Origin: Chloroflexota bacterium
Lineage (GTDB): Bacteria; Chloroflexota; Anaerolineae; Caldilineales; Caldilineaceae
DNA length: 11,787 nt
Assembly: GCA_003577005.1 (NCBI GenBank)
Contig: QEUW01000241.1
Coordinates: 1 to 11,787 of the forward strand
Reading direction: 5' to 3'
The notes under the pieces were generated by a model. The model saw only the letters and a list, made by a program, of their open reading frames with translations. It was not told the origin of the DNA and searched no databases. Made by a program: the position numbers and the translations under genes. Shown piece by piece: positions 1 to 6,944 of the stretch. How positions within the stretch are numbered: the stretch's first letter is position 1; each line of letters opens with the position of its first letter.

Positions 1-1755
1 TTAATTGATCTGCACCAGCGAACCTTTGACTTCGGTTGCGCCGCTGCTCTTGAGAGCGGCGCTGGCCGAGCCTTCTACGCTGGCTGCGGCGCTGGCTTTG
101 ATTTCGACATTTAGACCTTCGATAGTGACATCTTGTCGGGCCTTGAGCTTGATCGCTTTGGGGCTTTCCAACGCGATGCCATCCGCATTGAGTGTCAGGC
201 TGTTGCCGGTCTCGTCGGTGATAAGGATGCTGCCCTCCTTGTCGTCGATGACGATCTGCTTGCCCTTGGGCGTCTCGATGGTGAGGCTGGGCGTCTCGTC
301 GTTGAAGAGCAGCTTCATACCGCTGCGTGTCACCAGCCCCTTCTCGTGGTTGTCGTCGCTGGCCGGGAGCGGGGCGGGCTTGTTGCTGCTGTGGAGCATC
401 CCCAACACCACCGGCTCGTGCGGGTCGTCGTTGACAAAACCGACGATCACCTCGTCACCGATCTCAGGGCGGAAGACCGTGCCGCGCTCGTTGCCGGCAT
501 CGAGGGTCGCAAGGCGACTCCACACCCCGTCGGCGGCGCTGTCGATGAGCGGCAGCCGCACGAGGATACGCTCCTCGCCCTCCGGGTCATCCTGCAACTG
601 GGTGACGATGCCCGTATGCAGACCATTGATGGCCGGGTGAAAGCCGGCTGCGGGCGTGGCGTTGACCTCAAATTCGGCGTGGTGCCACGCCTGGGGCAAC
701 CCCAACTCGATGGTCGTCTGCCAGTCGCCACCGCCGATCATGTGGCGCACGCCGGAGACAAAGGCGGTGCCATTGAACCGCTCGCCCAGGCCGCTTAGTT
801 CGACCAATCCGCCCGGTTTGACCGCTGCATTGCCCTGCAAGCAAACGGAACCCCGGATCTTAGCAAAGCGCGATTTGAGCATCCCGGCGGCGGCCCAGGC
901 GTCTACCTCCTGTTGCTGGAGCGCACCGCTGTGACGTAGTTCAAGTCCCGCCATCTGGTTTACCCCGGCCAGATCAGCGCCGGCGAGATTGCCCTGACTG
1001 GGGGACGGTATATCCTCTACCTCGGCGCTGATCACTGCCTGGTTGGCGTGATCCCAGGCGGTGGCGGTCACCTTGCTCACCTGGGTGCGGGCGTCCATCT
1101 CCAGGTCCATGTCAAAGATGTTGCGGCCATAGGTGAGGCTGAGCGCCGGCGTCTGGCCCAGATCTGGCTTGGCTATACGAAAGGCGCCGTCGTCGGGTAG
1201 ACAATAAAGCCCCAGCTTCTCAGCCCGTGTGACGATCAGATCCCAGTCTGTGACCTGGTATTGGACGATCTCCGGGTAGGTGACCGTGGTCGCTTCTACT
1301 TCGGCTGTCAGGTCGCTATAGGCGGCCACAATCTCCTCGAAGAGATCGCTGTCGCTCAGGTCGCTAAAGTAGCGCGACTTGCGGGCCAGCGTCAGGCGAA
1401 AGGCCGGGTCGCGGGCCTGGACGTGGAGCAGGCTGTCGCCCCTGCGCCTGGCCTGGATGCGCTGGCCGGTGATCACGCCCTTGAAGAGCAGCGTTTCGTC
1501 TTTGTTATAGCCGCCCTCGATCTCCAATGTCTTGCCCGGTGTGAGGAGATCACCGCTGCTGAGTTCAAACTCCTGTTTGGCGGCATCGCCGTCGTGCAGC
1601 AACAGATGAGCATAGGGGATACGGTTGAGCTGGCGTACGATGTCTACCGCTACCACACTCACCGTGCCGGGCAAGGCCTGACCATCGACCTTTACAGTCA
1701 AGGTGGTCAGGGCAACGGAACCAGTTTCAACGGCAGAACCAGGTATCGGCGGCAT
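1..1755 (-). CDS. eCIS spike protein, VgrG-like (Pvc8/Afp8-like), complete, 584 aa
   Basis: This is the trimeric spike at the tip of the contractile tube, which punctures the target envelope and joins tube to baseplate. The domain order fits VgrG/gp27-gp5 fusions. A gp27-like hub (Phage_GPD type) covers roughly residues 15-370. A gp5-like OB-fold follows at about 381-455 (GIVTQL, then VRLPLIDSAADGVWSRLAT, then FRPEIGDEVIVGFVNDDPHEPVVLG split over this span). A repetitive beta-helix needle runs from about 475 to 584 (SLTIETPKGKQIVIDD, SLTLNADGIALESPKAIKL, DVTIEGLNVEIKAS). The stop codon TAA lies at bases 1-3, so the gene is complete. The ATG at 1753-1755 has no recognisable Shine-Dalgarno, because a heptamer repeat array lies directly upstream. 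It has no obvious C-terminal toxin domain, which fits a structural spike rather than an evolved effector VgrG. It follows the LysM gene, the usual Pvc7-Pvc8 order. Confidence 0.95.
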   Translation of the reverse strand: MPPIPGSAVETGSVALTTLTVKVDGQALPGTVSVVAVDIVRQLNRIPYAHLLLHDGDAAKQEFELSSGDLLTPGKTLEIEGGYNKDETLLFKGVITGQRIQARRRGDSLLHVQARDPAFRLTLARKSRYFSDLSDSDLFEEIVAAYSDLTAEVEATTVTYPEIVQYQVTDWDLIVTRAEKLGLYCLPDDGAFRIAKPDLGQTPALSLTYGRNIFDMDLEMDARTQVSKVTATAWDHANQAVISAEVEDIPSPSQGNLAGADLAGVNQMAGLELRHSGALQQQEVDAWAAAGMLKSRFAKIRGSVCLQGNAAVKPGGLVELSGLGERFNGTAFVSGVRHMIGGGDWQTTIELGLPQAWHHAEFEVNATPAAGFHPAINGLHTGIVTQLQDDPEGEERILVRLPLIDSAADGVWSRLATLDAGNERGTVFRPEIGDEVIVGFVNDDPHEPVVLGMLHSSNKPAPLPASDDNHEKGLVTRSGMKLLFNDETPSLTIETPKGKQIVIDDKEGSILITDETGNSLTLNADGIALESPKAIKLKARQDVTIEGLNVEIKASAAASVEGSASAALKSSGATEVKGSLVQIN

Positions 1756-1761
1756 AGGGAC

Positions 1762-1838
1762 GGAATGCAGAATGCGGAATGCGGAATACAGAATTCAGAA
1801 TACTGGATTACGAATTACGAATTATGAATTACGGATCA
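1762..1838. repeat. Array of 11 degenerate heptamers, exact 7-bp period
   Basis: Bases 1762-1838 divide into eleven successive 7-mers without a slip: GGAATGC, AGAATGC, GGAATGC, GGAATAC, AGAATTC, AGAATAC, TGGATTA, CGAATTA, CGAATTA, TGAATTA, CGGATCA. The shared core is NGAATNN. The array fills most of the 97-bp gap between the LysM and spike genes and occupies the place where the spike gene's ribosome binding site should be. It resembles the heptameric short tandemly repeated repetitive (STRR) sequences described in filamentous cyanobacteria; similarity in style is seen, homology is not shown. Confidence 0.85.
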
Positions 1839-1852
1839 CTTGCACTCACCCC

Positions 1853-2524
1853 TTATTGCAACGGCGGCAAATAGAGCGTGGCGCCGGGTTTGAGCGTGCG
1901 CAGGTTGTTTAATGAATTGGCGACGGCGACATGGATATAGTAGCCAGGGTCCTTATAGACGCGGTGGGTGATGAGGGAGAGATGCTCGCCCTCCTTGACC
2001 CGGTGCGCGTGGACGATATCGGGTGAAGAGAGGTTTTTCTCTCGCTCTTTGAGCTCCGGCGGTTTGTGCTCGCGAAAGGTCGCCGACAGATTCGCCCGTA
2101 GCGGCGTGCCATTGGGACGGAAGAGCTTGTAGGTGATGGAAAAGCTCTCCAACACACAGGTGGCGATAAAGGGACCCCAGTTGAGCACCAGAAAACGGGG
2201 CCGGTGAATGTCGCCCGCAAAGCCGACCGTCTGCTTGAACAGTTCGATCTGGGCCAACACTTCAACCTTGAGGCCGGCGGCGCCAGTGCCCTCGAGCAGA
2301 AAGTCAAAGGTAAAGGTGCGCGGCTTGACCGACTTGAATTTGGCCTCGCCGCCGATGTCGCCGTGGGCCTCTTCTTCGGGGCCAAACTCGATCTCGTTGT
2401 TGACGGTAAGCGTTTCAGGGTTGAACTGGGCAATAAAAGGCGGACCGGCGGGCGGCCCCATTTGCACCGTTTCCGAGTCCTCAAACGGGGTGATGGTCAG
2501 CTTGACCAACAGTCCATCGGCCAT
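1853..2524 (-). CDS. eCIS LysM baseplate/tube-adaptor protein (Pvc7/Afp7-like), 223 aa
   Basis: This protein sits between the inner tube and the spike/baseplate; Afp7/Pvc7 homologues are gp53-like and carry a C-terminal LysM. Residues 1-155 match the N-terminal 'contractile injection system tube protein' region, with the hallmark IAQFNPETLTV at 31-41, followed by the beta-rich segments RTFTFDFLLEG and LVLNWG. Residues 172-221 are a LysM domain (HRVKEGEHLSLITHRVY, then LKPGATLYLPPL). In this family LysM is thought to be architectural rather than to bind peptidoglycan catalytically. The ATG at 2524 follows the TAA of the preceding gene directly (TAAATGG). A strong AAGGAG lies 6 nt upstream inside that gene, so translation is probably coupled. 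Confidence 0.93.
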   Translation of the reverse strand: MADGLLVKLTITPFEDSETVQMGPPAGPPFIAQFNPETLTVNNEIEFGPEEEAHGDIGGEAKFKSVKPRTFTFDFLLEGTGAAGLKVEVLAQIELFKQTVGFAGDIHRPRFLVLNWGPFIATCVLESFSITYKLFRPNGTPLRANLSATFREHKPPELKEREKNLSSPDIVHAHRVKEGEHLSLITHRVYKDPGYYIHVAVANSLNNLRTLKPGATLYLPPLQ

Positions 2525-2692
2525 TTAGCGCTCCTTCCGCTGCTCCAGGATGCGCAGCACCTCTTCGACACAGGTTTCGACCAGGGTCTTGAGGTCGGTA
2601 GCCGGTTGGCGGTTGGTCGTGGCCGGCTTCTTGTCAGGGGCAGGCGCGGCGATGGTCCCCTTGAAGACCAGTTCATTGATGAGAATTGCCAT
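2525..2692 (-). CDS. Small eCIS-associated protein, DUF5908-like, 55 aa
   Basis: This short gene lies in the exact slot where eCIS clusters carry a small DUF5908/Afp6-type gene, between the second tube protein and the LysM protein. The product begins MAILINELVFKGTI and ends LVETCVEEVLRILEQRKER. That gives one N-terminal beta strand, a Pro/Ala/Thr-rich linker (about residues 14-32) and a C-terminal amphipathic helix. The 'M-x-I-x-I-x-E-L-V' opening is typical of DUF5908 members. It starts 2 bp after the stop of the upstream tube gene and its TAA abuts the ATG of the LysM gene, a packing that argues strongly for a real gene. The molecular role of the family is not firmly established; a baseplate or tube accessory is likely. 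Recognition rests on position and the N-terminal motif. Confidence 0.8.
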   Translation of the reverse strand: MAILINELVFKGTIAAPAPDKKPATTNRQPATDLKTLVETCVEEVLRILEQRKER

Positions 2693-2694
2693 CG

Positions 2695-3135
2695 TCATTC
2701 GATCCTAAAAAATTGGTAGGCCAGTTCCAGCGACTCCACCACGATGTCGCTGCTTTCGGCATTGAAGTCAGAGACGCTCCATTTTTTGGGCCAGGCGTTG
2801 GTAAAGGTGTAGGTCTGGAGCGGTTCGCTGGCATCGTTGAGCAGCGTCACCCAGACGGTAATGGGCGTGATGTCCAGATCCTCGATGGCCGCCTTGCACC
2901 AGGCGTAGACGGTAGAACCGGTCAGCAACCCGCGCTTGAGCACCAAATCGCCATAGCGGGCGCGCACGGGCAACTTTTGGATGTAACGATTCTCGCCGCC
3001 CTCGATGTAGCTCTCTTCCTCCAGCTCCATGCTCAGACCGGAGACCTCGCGAAAGCGGATGTCGCCGCCGCCGGCGCCGGGCAAGCCAAACTCGACTCGA
3101 AAGTGAAAACCAACGGGCGGATAATAGACAGACAT
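2695..3135 (-). CDS. Second eCIS inner-tube/tube-initiator protein (gp19 family, Pvc5-like), 146 aa
   Basis: It belongs to the T4 gp19/Hcp-like tail tube family that forms hexameric rings. It is visibly paralogous to the main tube gene just upstream. Shared positions include FHF near the N-terminus, EVSGL versus EITGL, LKRG, a V-W/L-LN-x-x-x-P stretch, NAWP-K and a closing I-x-x-E-x-LEL segment. In AFP/PVC such extra copies act as tube initiators at the baseplate and are needed in few copies. The start chosen is the ATG at 3133-3135 (MSVYYPPVGFHF). The frame stays open upstream to a TTG-like start, but that extension would run through the REP inverted repeat and has no family likeness. The Shine-Dalgarno is weak. 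The TGA at 2695-2697 is 2 bp from the DUF5908-like start. Confidence 0.92.
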   Translation of the reverse strand: MSVYYPPVGFHFRVEFGLPGAGGGDIRFREVSGLSMELEEESYIEGGENRYIQKLPVRARYGDLVLKRGLLTGSTVYAWCKAAIEDLDITPITVWVTLLNDASEPLQTYTFTNAWPKKWSVSDFNAESSDIVVESLELAYQFFRIE

Positions 3136-3151
3136 GGTTATGCTCGCAATT

Positions 3152-3215
3152 GTAGCGGCGGTTTCCATACCGCCGCACGATTCCAGAAGCACGGCGGTAT
3201 GGAAACCGCCGCTAC
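3152..3215. repeat. Paired inverted REP hairpins (BIME-like), perfect 24-bp inverted repeat
   Basis: Arms 3152-3175 and 3192-3215 are perfect reverse complements around a 16-nt loop. Each arm is itself GTAG followed by a hairpin (CGGCGGT, loop TTCCAT, ACCGCCG; 7-bp stem). A conserved GTAG or GGAG tag at the foot of a hairpin is the defining layout of REP elements mobilised by RAYT (Y1-type) transposases, and two in opposite orientation make a BIME-like unit. It fills the 84-bp gap between two tube-protein genes. As RNA it would form a stem of 24 bp. It has no U-run, so it does not look like an intrinsic terminator. Confidence 0.9.
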
Positions 3216-3219
3216 GGGG

Positions 3220-3651
3220 CTAGTCGTTCTGGATAGTCAGCCCCTCATGCACCAGTTCGATGGTCTCGATGGCGGTCTCGTTGCCATCGGCCTTGAGGTC
3301 AGTCGATGTAATCTTGGCCGGCCAGGCGTTGCGCACTTTCCAGACCATCACCGGCTCGTGATTTTCGTTGAGCAGGCTGATGGTGATGTCGCGGCGCTCG
3401 ACGGTGTTGAGGTTAGCCGTGTTCCACCACTGGAAGAACTCGTTGTCGTTGGGGAAGACTCCGCGCTTGAGGGTGATGTTGCTATACTTGCGCAGACCGG
3501 GCATCCTGATTTTGTTGTATTCTCGGCTGGCACCGTCGCGGTACTCGATCATCTCGGTCTCCACATCCAGCCCGGTGATCTCGGTAAAGGCGATCTTGGA
3601 GCCACCCCAACTGGCCTCGAAATGAAATTTTGGGATTGGATAGGCAGCCAC
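3220..3651 (-). CDS. Main eCIS inner tube protein (gp19/Hcp-like, Pvc1-like), 143 aa
   Basis: This is the major subunit of the rigid inner tube that is pushed out when the sheath contracts. The sequence is a full-length T4 gp19-family protein: PKFHFEASWGG, EITGLDVETEMIEYRDG, IRMPGLRKYSNITLKRGVF, NAWPAKI and the closing IETIELVHEGLTI. The start is GTG at 3649-3651, supported by a strong AGAGGAGG 8 nt upstream. That site is stronger than those of most neighbours, consistent with a protein needed in hundreds of copies per particle. It lies only 19 bp after the sheath gene, so the two major structural proteins are co-transcribed. The REP pair follows immediately after its TAG stop. Confidence 0.95.
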   Translation of the reverse strand: MAAYPIPKFHFEASWGGSKIAFTEITGLDVETEMIEYRDGASREYNKIRMPGLRKYSNITLKRGVFPNDNEFFQWWNTANLNTVERRDITISLLNENHEPVMVWKVRNAWPAKITSTDLKADGNETAIETIELVHEGLTIQND

Positions 3652-3659
3652 GCTTGAAA

Positions 3660-3667
3660 CCTCCTCT
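3660..3667 (-). promoter_or_regulatory. Strong Shine-Dalgarno fixing the GTG start of the tube gene
   Basis: The minus strand reads AGAGGAGG, then 8 nt, then GTG. No ATG in frame nearby could serve instead, so this site decides the start. Confidence 0.85.
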
Positions 3668-3670
3668 GGT

Positions 3671-5104
3671 TCAGGATTCCTGCATCTTCTGGGCGAAGCG
3701 CAGAACGATAAATTCTGCCGGTCGCACGATGGCGACGCCGATCTCGACGATCATGTAGCCGTTGAGGATGTCATCGGCCGTCATCGTCTTGTTGAGACCG
3801 ACGAGAACATAGAAGGCGTGTTCGGGTTTGGCGCCGGCCAGGGCCCCATCGCGCCACTGCCGGGTGAGGAAGCTCTCGATCATCGAGCGCACCTTGACCC
3901 AGGTGGCAGCGTCGTTGGGTTCAAAGACAAAGGCGGCGATGGCCTTTTTGATCGATTCTTCGGCAAAGATCAGCCAGCGGCGCACGGGGATGTAGCGATT
4001 CTCGTTGTCGTTGCCTGCCAGCGTGCGGGCGCCCCAGACCAACGTCCCCTTACCCGAAAACGAACGGATGGCGTTGACCGACTTGCCCGACGTGGCGTCG
4101 ATGTTGAGACCATCGTTCAGGTCGTTGGTGATCTTGACCGCCGGCTCGATGACGTTAACCAGGCTCACATTGGCGGGCGCCTTCCACACGCCGCGGCTGG
4201 CATCCACCCGTGCGTAGACACCGGCCACACCACCGCTGGGCGGAAGGGTGACGGATGCCGTATCGATAAATTGTTTCACTGCATTGTAGACCGCGGTGTG
4301 CGTAGTCTTGATGGTGTCGAGCGTGGAGCCAGCGGCAACGGTTTCGGCAGCGGTTGGCGCACCCGTGTGCGAAGCAACGGTGATCTGGGTGTCGTCAGTA
4401 CGCCAGGGTAGCGAGGTCGCCACGTAGGGGAAATAGGCGGCGCCGTACTTTGGCTCGCCGGTGACGAGGTTGCGGAAGTTGTTGGTAACCTCAGCGTTGG
4501 TATCGGTCTGGCCTGGGATCGCGTTGCGTACGTCGGCGATGGTGAAACGGTCCTGCATTTTGTTGCAGTGGGCGAGCGCCGCGTTGGCCACGGCCGCATA
4601 ACCGGCGTCGCTCAACAGGGTCGCATCTGGAAAGATCAGGAGGGTTGGTTCATCCTCAGACTCGAGGAGAGTAAAGACATTGGGCACGATGGGCGGGCCG
4701 GCCGCACCCAGAAAATGGCTCTGCGCCGCTGCCGCCGCATCGGTGTAATCGCCGATGGAGACGATGTAACAAGGGCCGCCGCCGTTGGCAAAGAAGAGCT
4801 GCATACTGTAGTAGAGAAACTGGTCGGGCAGACCGGGGTCGGTGGAAAAAGAGACCGTGATACCGGTTGCCGACTGAACCACGTCGACGCTGAGCGCCTT
4901 GATTTCGGCACCCCCAAAATATTGTTGGTATTCCAGCAGCGATGTGATGCGGGTGGGGACATATTCCAGCGAATCACCGTTTGCATCCTCGGCCTTTTCG
5001 GTATAGCCAATAAAGGCGGGGATCGCAGTCTCGACCGCGGCGATTGAGGGTGGGAAGACCGAGATCTCCTCGATATAGACACCCGGACTCTTATACGTTG
5101 GCAT
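3671..5104 (-). CDS. eCIS contractile sheath protein (phage tail sheath family), 477 aa
   Basis: This is the outer sheath that contracts to drive the tube into the target. The N-terminus (MPTYKSPGVYIEEI, then AVETAIPAFIGYTEKA) and the C-terminus (IRSFSGKGTLVWGARTLAG, RYIPVRRWLIFAEESIKKAI, FVFEPNDAATWVKV, NGYMIVEIGVAIVRPAEFIV) are the conserved core of the phage tail sheath family. The central part (about residues 50-320) is the variable surface-exposed insertion. AFP and PVC encode three sheath paralogues; only this one is seen here, directly before the tube gene. The ATG at 5102-5104 has AAGGAG 7 nt upstream. The 80-bp gap before it contains a weak 5-bp stem (5139-5157) and no clear promoter. 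Confidence 0.97.
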   Translation of the reverse strand: MPTYKSPGVYIEEISVFPPSIAAVETAIPAFIGYTEKAEDANGDSLEYVPTRITSLLEYQQYFGGAEIKALSVDVVQSATGITVSFSTDPGLPDQFLYYSMQLFFANGGGPCYIVSIGDYTDAAAAAQSHFLGAAGPPIVPNVFTLLESEDEPTLLIFPDATLLSDAGYAAVANAALAHCNKMQDRFTIADVRNAIPGQTDTNAEVTNNFRNLVTGEPKYGAAYFPYVATSLPWRTDDTQITVASHTGAPTAAETVAAGSTLDTIKTTHTAVYNAVKQFIDTASVTLPPSGGVAGVYARVDASRGVWKAPANVSLVNVIEPAVKITNDLNDGLNIDATSGKSVNAIRSFSGKGTLVWGARTLAGNDNENRYIPVRRWLIFAEESIKKAIAAFVFEPNDAATWVKVRSMIESFLTRQWRDGALAGAKPEHAFYVLVGLNKTMTADDILNGYMIVEIGVAIVRPAEFIVLRFAQKMQES

Positions 5105-5184
5105 AGCTCCTCTCCTTCAACGCATTGATGCAAGCGAATGGCGGACACGGCTCGCCACGTCGCACAGTGAATTTCCCCAAACAA

Positions 5185-5940
5185 TCACCGCCGGCGAAAG
5201 CGGATCAGATAGGCTACACCACCGGGCGCTGTGGTGTCTTGCGGTGTCTCCCAGTAAATATCAACCAAGCCGAGGATTTTGGCCCCGGCCAGGGCGTTAT
5301 CAGCGTAGATGGCCCGGACAGTGGCCCCGGTGGCGTCAGTTTCCAGGGTATAGGGGCCGGGCGAGTGGCCCGACAGGTCGATCCGGGTCAGCGTCTGCGT
5401 GACACCTGGGCCGGCGTCAATAGGCGCCTCGAGCACCACCGTGGCCGGGTCAAACTTGTCGCGCACGATAAAGCGGGTGGCCCCCCCGGCGCTGCCCGAC
5501 TCCGCCGGGGCGAAAAAGAGTTGCGGCACGACCTTCACGGCATCCGCACGCTGCACAACGGTTCCGGCGCTGAGCGATTGCTCGGTTAGCGGCTGGATAG
5601 CGCCCGCCGCAGTCAGATTGTCCAGGTAGAGCTGTGGTCCCGTCTCGGCGTCAAGGTCTGGTTCATAGCGGGCAAAGAAAGCATGTTCGCCCAAGGCCAT
5701 GCAGAGGGTAAAGCGCACGCGGTTGCTGATCCGCCCCAAGAGCGGGTCGGCAGCCAGCGGGTTGAGCCGGTAGTAGACCTCACAGCCACCCGGCCGCGCC
5801 CGAAAAAGTAATTGATGGCGGGTCATCAGCCTACGACTCTGCTCAGAAGGCGCAAAGGAAAAGCCCGGCAGGATAGCGCTGCCGCTCTCCTCCTGAGCAA
5901 AGACGCTAAACAAACGACGGAATTGGAGAACAAAGCTCAT
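5185..5940 (-). CDS. Unrecognised eCIS-locus protein, 251 aa
   Basis: I do not recognise a family. The start used is the ATG at 5938-5940, which overlaps the TGA of the cap gene by 4 bp (ATGA), a typical translational coupling; the longer open frame upstream merely shadows the cap gene. The product begins MSFVLQFRRLFSVF and ends LIRFRRR, with no signal peptide and no membrane segment. After about residue 30 it reads as beta-rich, with segments such as VRFTLCMALG, PQLYLDNLTAAG, TVVLEAPID, TRIDLSGHSPGPYTLET and KILGLVDIYWE suggesting two sandwich-like halves. Its position between the cap and the sheath, coupled to the cap gene, suggests a structural or assembly factor at the distal end. That role is inference only. 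Confidence 0.85.
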   Translation of the reverse strand: MSFVLQFRRLFSVFAQEESGSAILPGFSFAPSEQSRRLMTRHQLLFRARPGGCEVYYRLNPLAADPLLGRISNRVRFTLCMALGEHAFFARYEPDLDAETGPQLYLDNLTAAGAIQPLTEQSLSAGTVVQRADAVKVVPQLFFAPAESGSAGGATRFIVRDKFDPATVVLEAPIDAGPGVTQTLTRIDLSGHSPGPYTLETDATGATVRAIYADNALAGAKILGLVDIYWETPQDTTAPGGVAYLIRFRRR

Positions 5941-6488
5941 CGTACGGTTGTCTCGACCTGGATCGTCGTAATCTCCGGCGCCGCCGTCGATTCGTCGCGC
6001 TGCACCCTGACCAGCCGCACCCGGTAGAGCACCGAAGGAAAATAAGCGCCACCCAAGACGCCCCACAGGTGATTCAGTTGTTCGAGGTTCAGCGTGTAGA
6101 AATCGAAGATCAGCTTCTCCAGTGTGGCCGGAAAGGGATTGGCAGCCAACTGGTTCGCCGCCGTAAAAGCCGGCTTTTGTTGAAAGAGTTCTATGGTCTG
6201 CGACAGTCGTAAAAGGCTGGCCGCATAGTCGTCAAAATTGGCCACAAAGAGCAGGTACAGCACCAGGTGTACGGGCGGCTGCTGGTAACGTGCAGTGCCG
6301 TTCTGCCGGATCTGGTGGCTGGTGTTTTTGAGCGCGCTCTCTTCCTCAAGATTGACGAGCGAGATCGTCAAGCCGCTCTCCGGTTCGTCTTTTAGCGTAT
6401 GGATATGGCCAAGGATCACTTCGTTGTTGGTTACACCCAAATACGCAACGACTTCACGGCGGATATAGTCAAGAGCGGTGTGGATCAT
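5937..6488 (-). CDS. eCIS tail cap/terminator protein (DUF4255, Pvc16 N-terminal domain), 183 aa
   Basis: Pvc16/Afp16-type proteins cap the distal end of tube and sheath and fix particle length. The whole protein is a DUF4255/Pvc16_N domain. It shows MIHTALDYIRREV at the start, the SLVNLEEE motif, PPVHLVLYLLFVANFDDY, LSQTIELFQQKPAF and the diagnostic LNLEQLNHLWGVLGGAYFPS followed by LYRVRLVRV. The start chosen is the ATG at 6486-6488, where the family similarity begins. An in-frame extension reaches about 6590 but runs through a repeat and lacks similarity. The Shine-Dalgarno is poor (GAGAG). It overlaps the next gene by 4 bp. Placing the cap gene ahead of the sheath differs from AFP/PVC, where it is last, and is seen in other eCIS subtypes. 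Confidence 0.95.
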   Translation of the reverse strand: MIHTALDYIRREVVAYLGVTNNEVILGHIHTLKDEPESGLTISLVNLEEESALKNTSHQIRQNGTARYQQPPVHLVLYLLFVANFDDYAASLLRLSQTIELFQQKPAFTAANQLAANPFPATLEKLIFDFYTLNLEQLNHLWGVLGGAYFPSVLYRVRLVRVQRDESTAAPEITTIQVETTVR

Positions 6489-6541
6489 GGATTGTTCTCT
6501 CGAACGCCGTTTTGAAAAGCTGATCATCGGGGTAACACGGA

Positions 6542-6572
6542 GGTGCATCGCACCTTGCAGGTGCAACGCACC
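6542..6572. repeat. Tandem pair of 13-bp mini-palindromes
   Basis: Two copies of GGTGC-AWC-GCACC (6542-6554 with ATC, 6560-6572 with AAC) lie 18 bp apart. The inner part (GCACCT-TGC-AGGTGC, 6550-6564) is also an inverted repeat, so alternative hairpins can form. It lies in the 135-bp gap between the 80-aa gene and the cap gene, 54 nt before the cap gene's start. There is no U-run, so it is not an intrinsic terminator. It could be a small interspersed repeat or a leader structure. Confidence 0.7.
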
Positions 6573-6623
6573 AGTCCGTTTCCCAATCAATCCGCTTCTC
6601 AGACGCTGTTGGGGCGCACAGAA

Positions 6624-6866
6624 CTATCTGGGGGCGTTTCGCTCGCGATAATCAGTAAACCATTTGCGTACTGCCGCGCTCATCCCACGCCAGTCACGAA
6701 ACCGGCCATGCAGTTGCCCCGCTGCATCGACCACCTCACCATGTACTAACTGAGAACCCTCATCCAGTAGCAGACGCAAAATAACAATTACGTACTGCCG
6801 GTTGGAGAGCTTCTCGTCTCCGGGGGGTGTTGGCCCAGGTTGGGTAGGCCCGGTGGAAGGAGGCAA
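6624..6866 (-). CDS. Small unrecognised protein at the head of the eCIS operon, 80 aa, TTG start
   Basis: Residues 1-17 are rich in Pro, Thr and Gly (MPPSTGPTQPGPTPPG). The rest reads as a compact beta-beta-alpha unit: YVIVILRLLLDEG, LVHGEVVDAAG, HGRFRDWRG, then a helix MSAAVRKWFTDYRER. There is no signal peptide or membrane anchor. The only plausible start is TTG at 6864-6866, preceded by AAGGA with 6-nt spacing; the frame upstream to the previous stop has no ATG or GTG. It is the first gene after the regulator and directly follows the 11-bp-phased repeats, so it probably begins the structural operon. The function is unknown; a small accessory or regulatory protein of the injection system is the best guess. 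Coding potential is supported by the RBS, the location and the foldable sequence. Confidence 0.75.
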   Translation of the reverse strand: MPPSTGPTQPGPTPPGDEKLSNRQYVIVILRLLLDEGSQLVHGEVVDAAGQLHGRFRDWRGMSAAVRKWFTDYRERNAPR

Positions 6867-6872
6867 TTGGGT

Positions 6873-6877
6873 TCCTT
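6873..6877 (-). promoter_or_regulatory. Shine-Dalgarno supporting the TTG start of the 80-aa gene
   Basis: The minus strand reads AAGGA, then 6 nt (ACCCAA), then TTG. This makes TTG the most credible start in a frame that has no ATG or GTG upstream. Confidence 0.65.
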
Positions 6878-6944
6878 TGGCATCAGCTACTGTTCGATTG
6901 TCTCTTATGCTAACGCACCACCCTGAACACCGGCTGATGGCGGG

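Noticed and set aside
1762..1838. CRISPR array
   Set aside because: The 7-bp units are directly adjacent with no spacers, so this is a tandem repeat, not CRISPR.
3152..3215. Intrinsic terminator or a complete insertion sequence between the tube genes
   Set aside because: There is no U-run after the stem and no coding content; the GTAG-tagged double hairpin fits a REP pair better.
2686..3657. A 323-codon plus-strand open frame antisense to both tube genes and the REP
   Set aside because: The minus-strand frames give clear gp19-family proteins. The antisense product has no family likeness and its openness follows from GC-rich codon use on the opposite strand.
5941..6066. N-terminal extension of the 251-aa protein by 42 residues
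   Set aside because: It overlaps the conserved C-terminus of the cap gene in another frame; the ATGA overlap start is far more likely.
6489..6590. N-terminal extension of the cap protein by 34 residues
   Set aside because: It runs through the tandem palindromes, has no similarity to the family, and the family motif starts at the ATG at 6486-6488.
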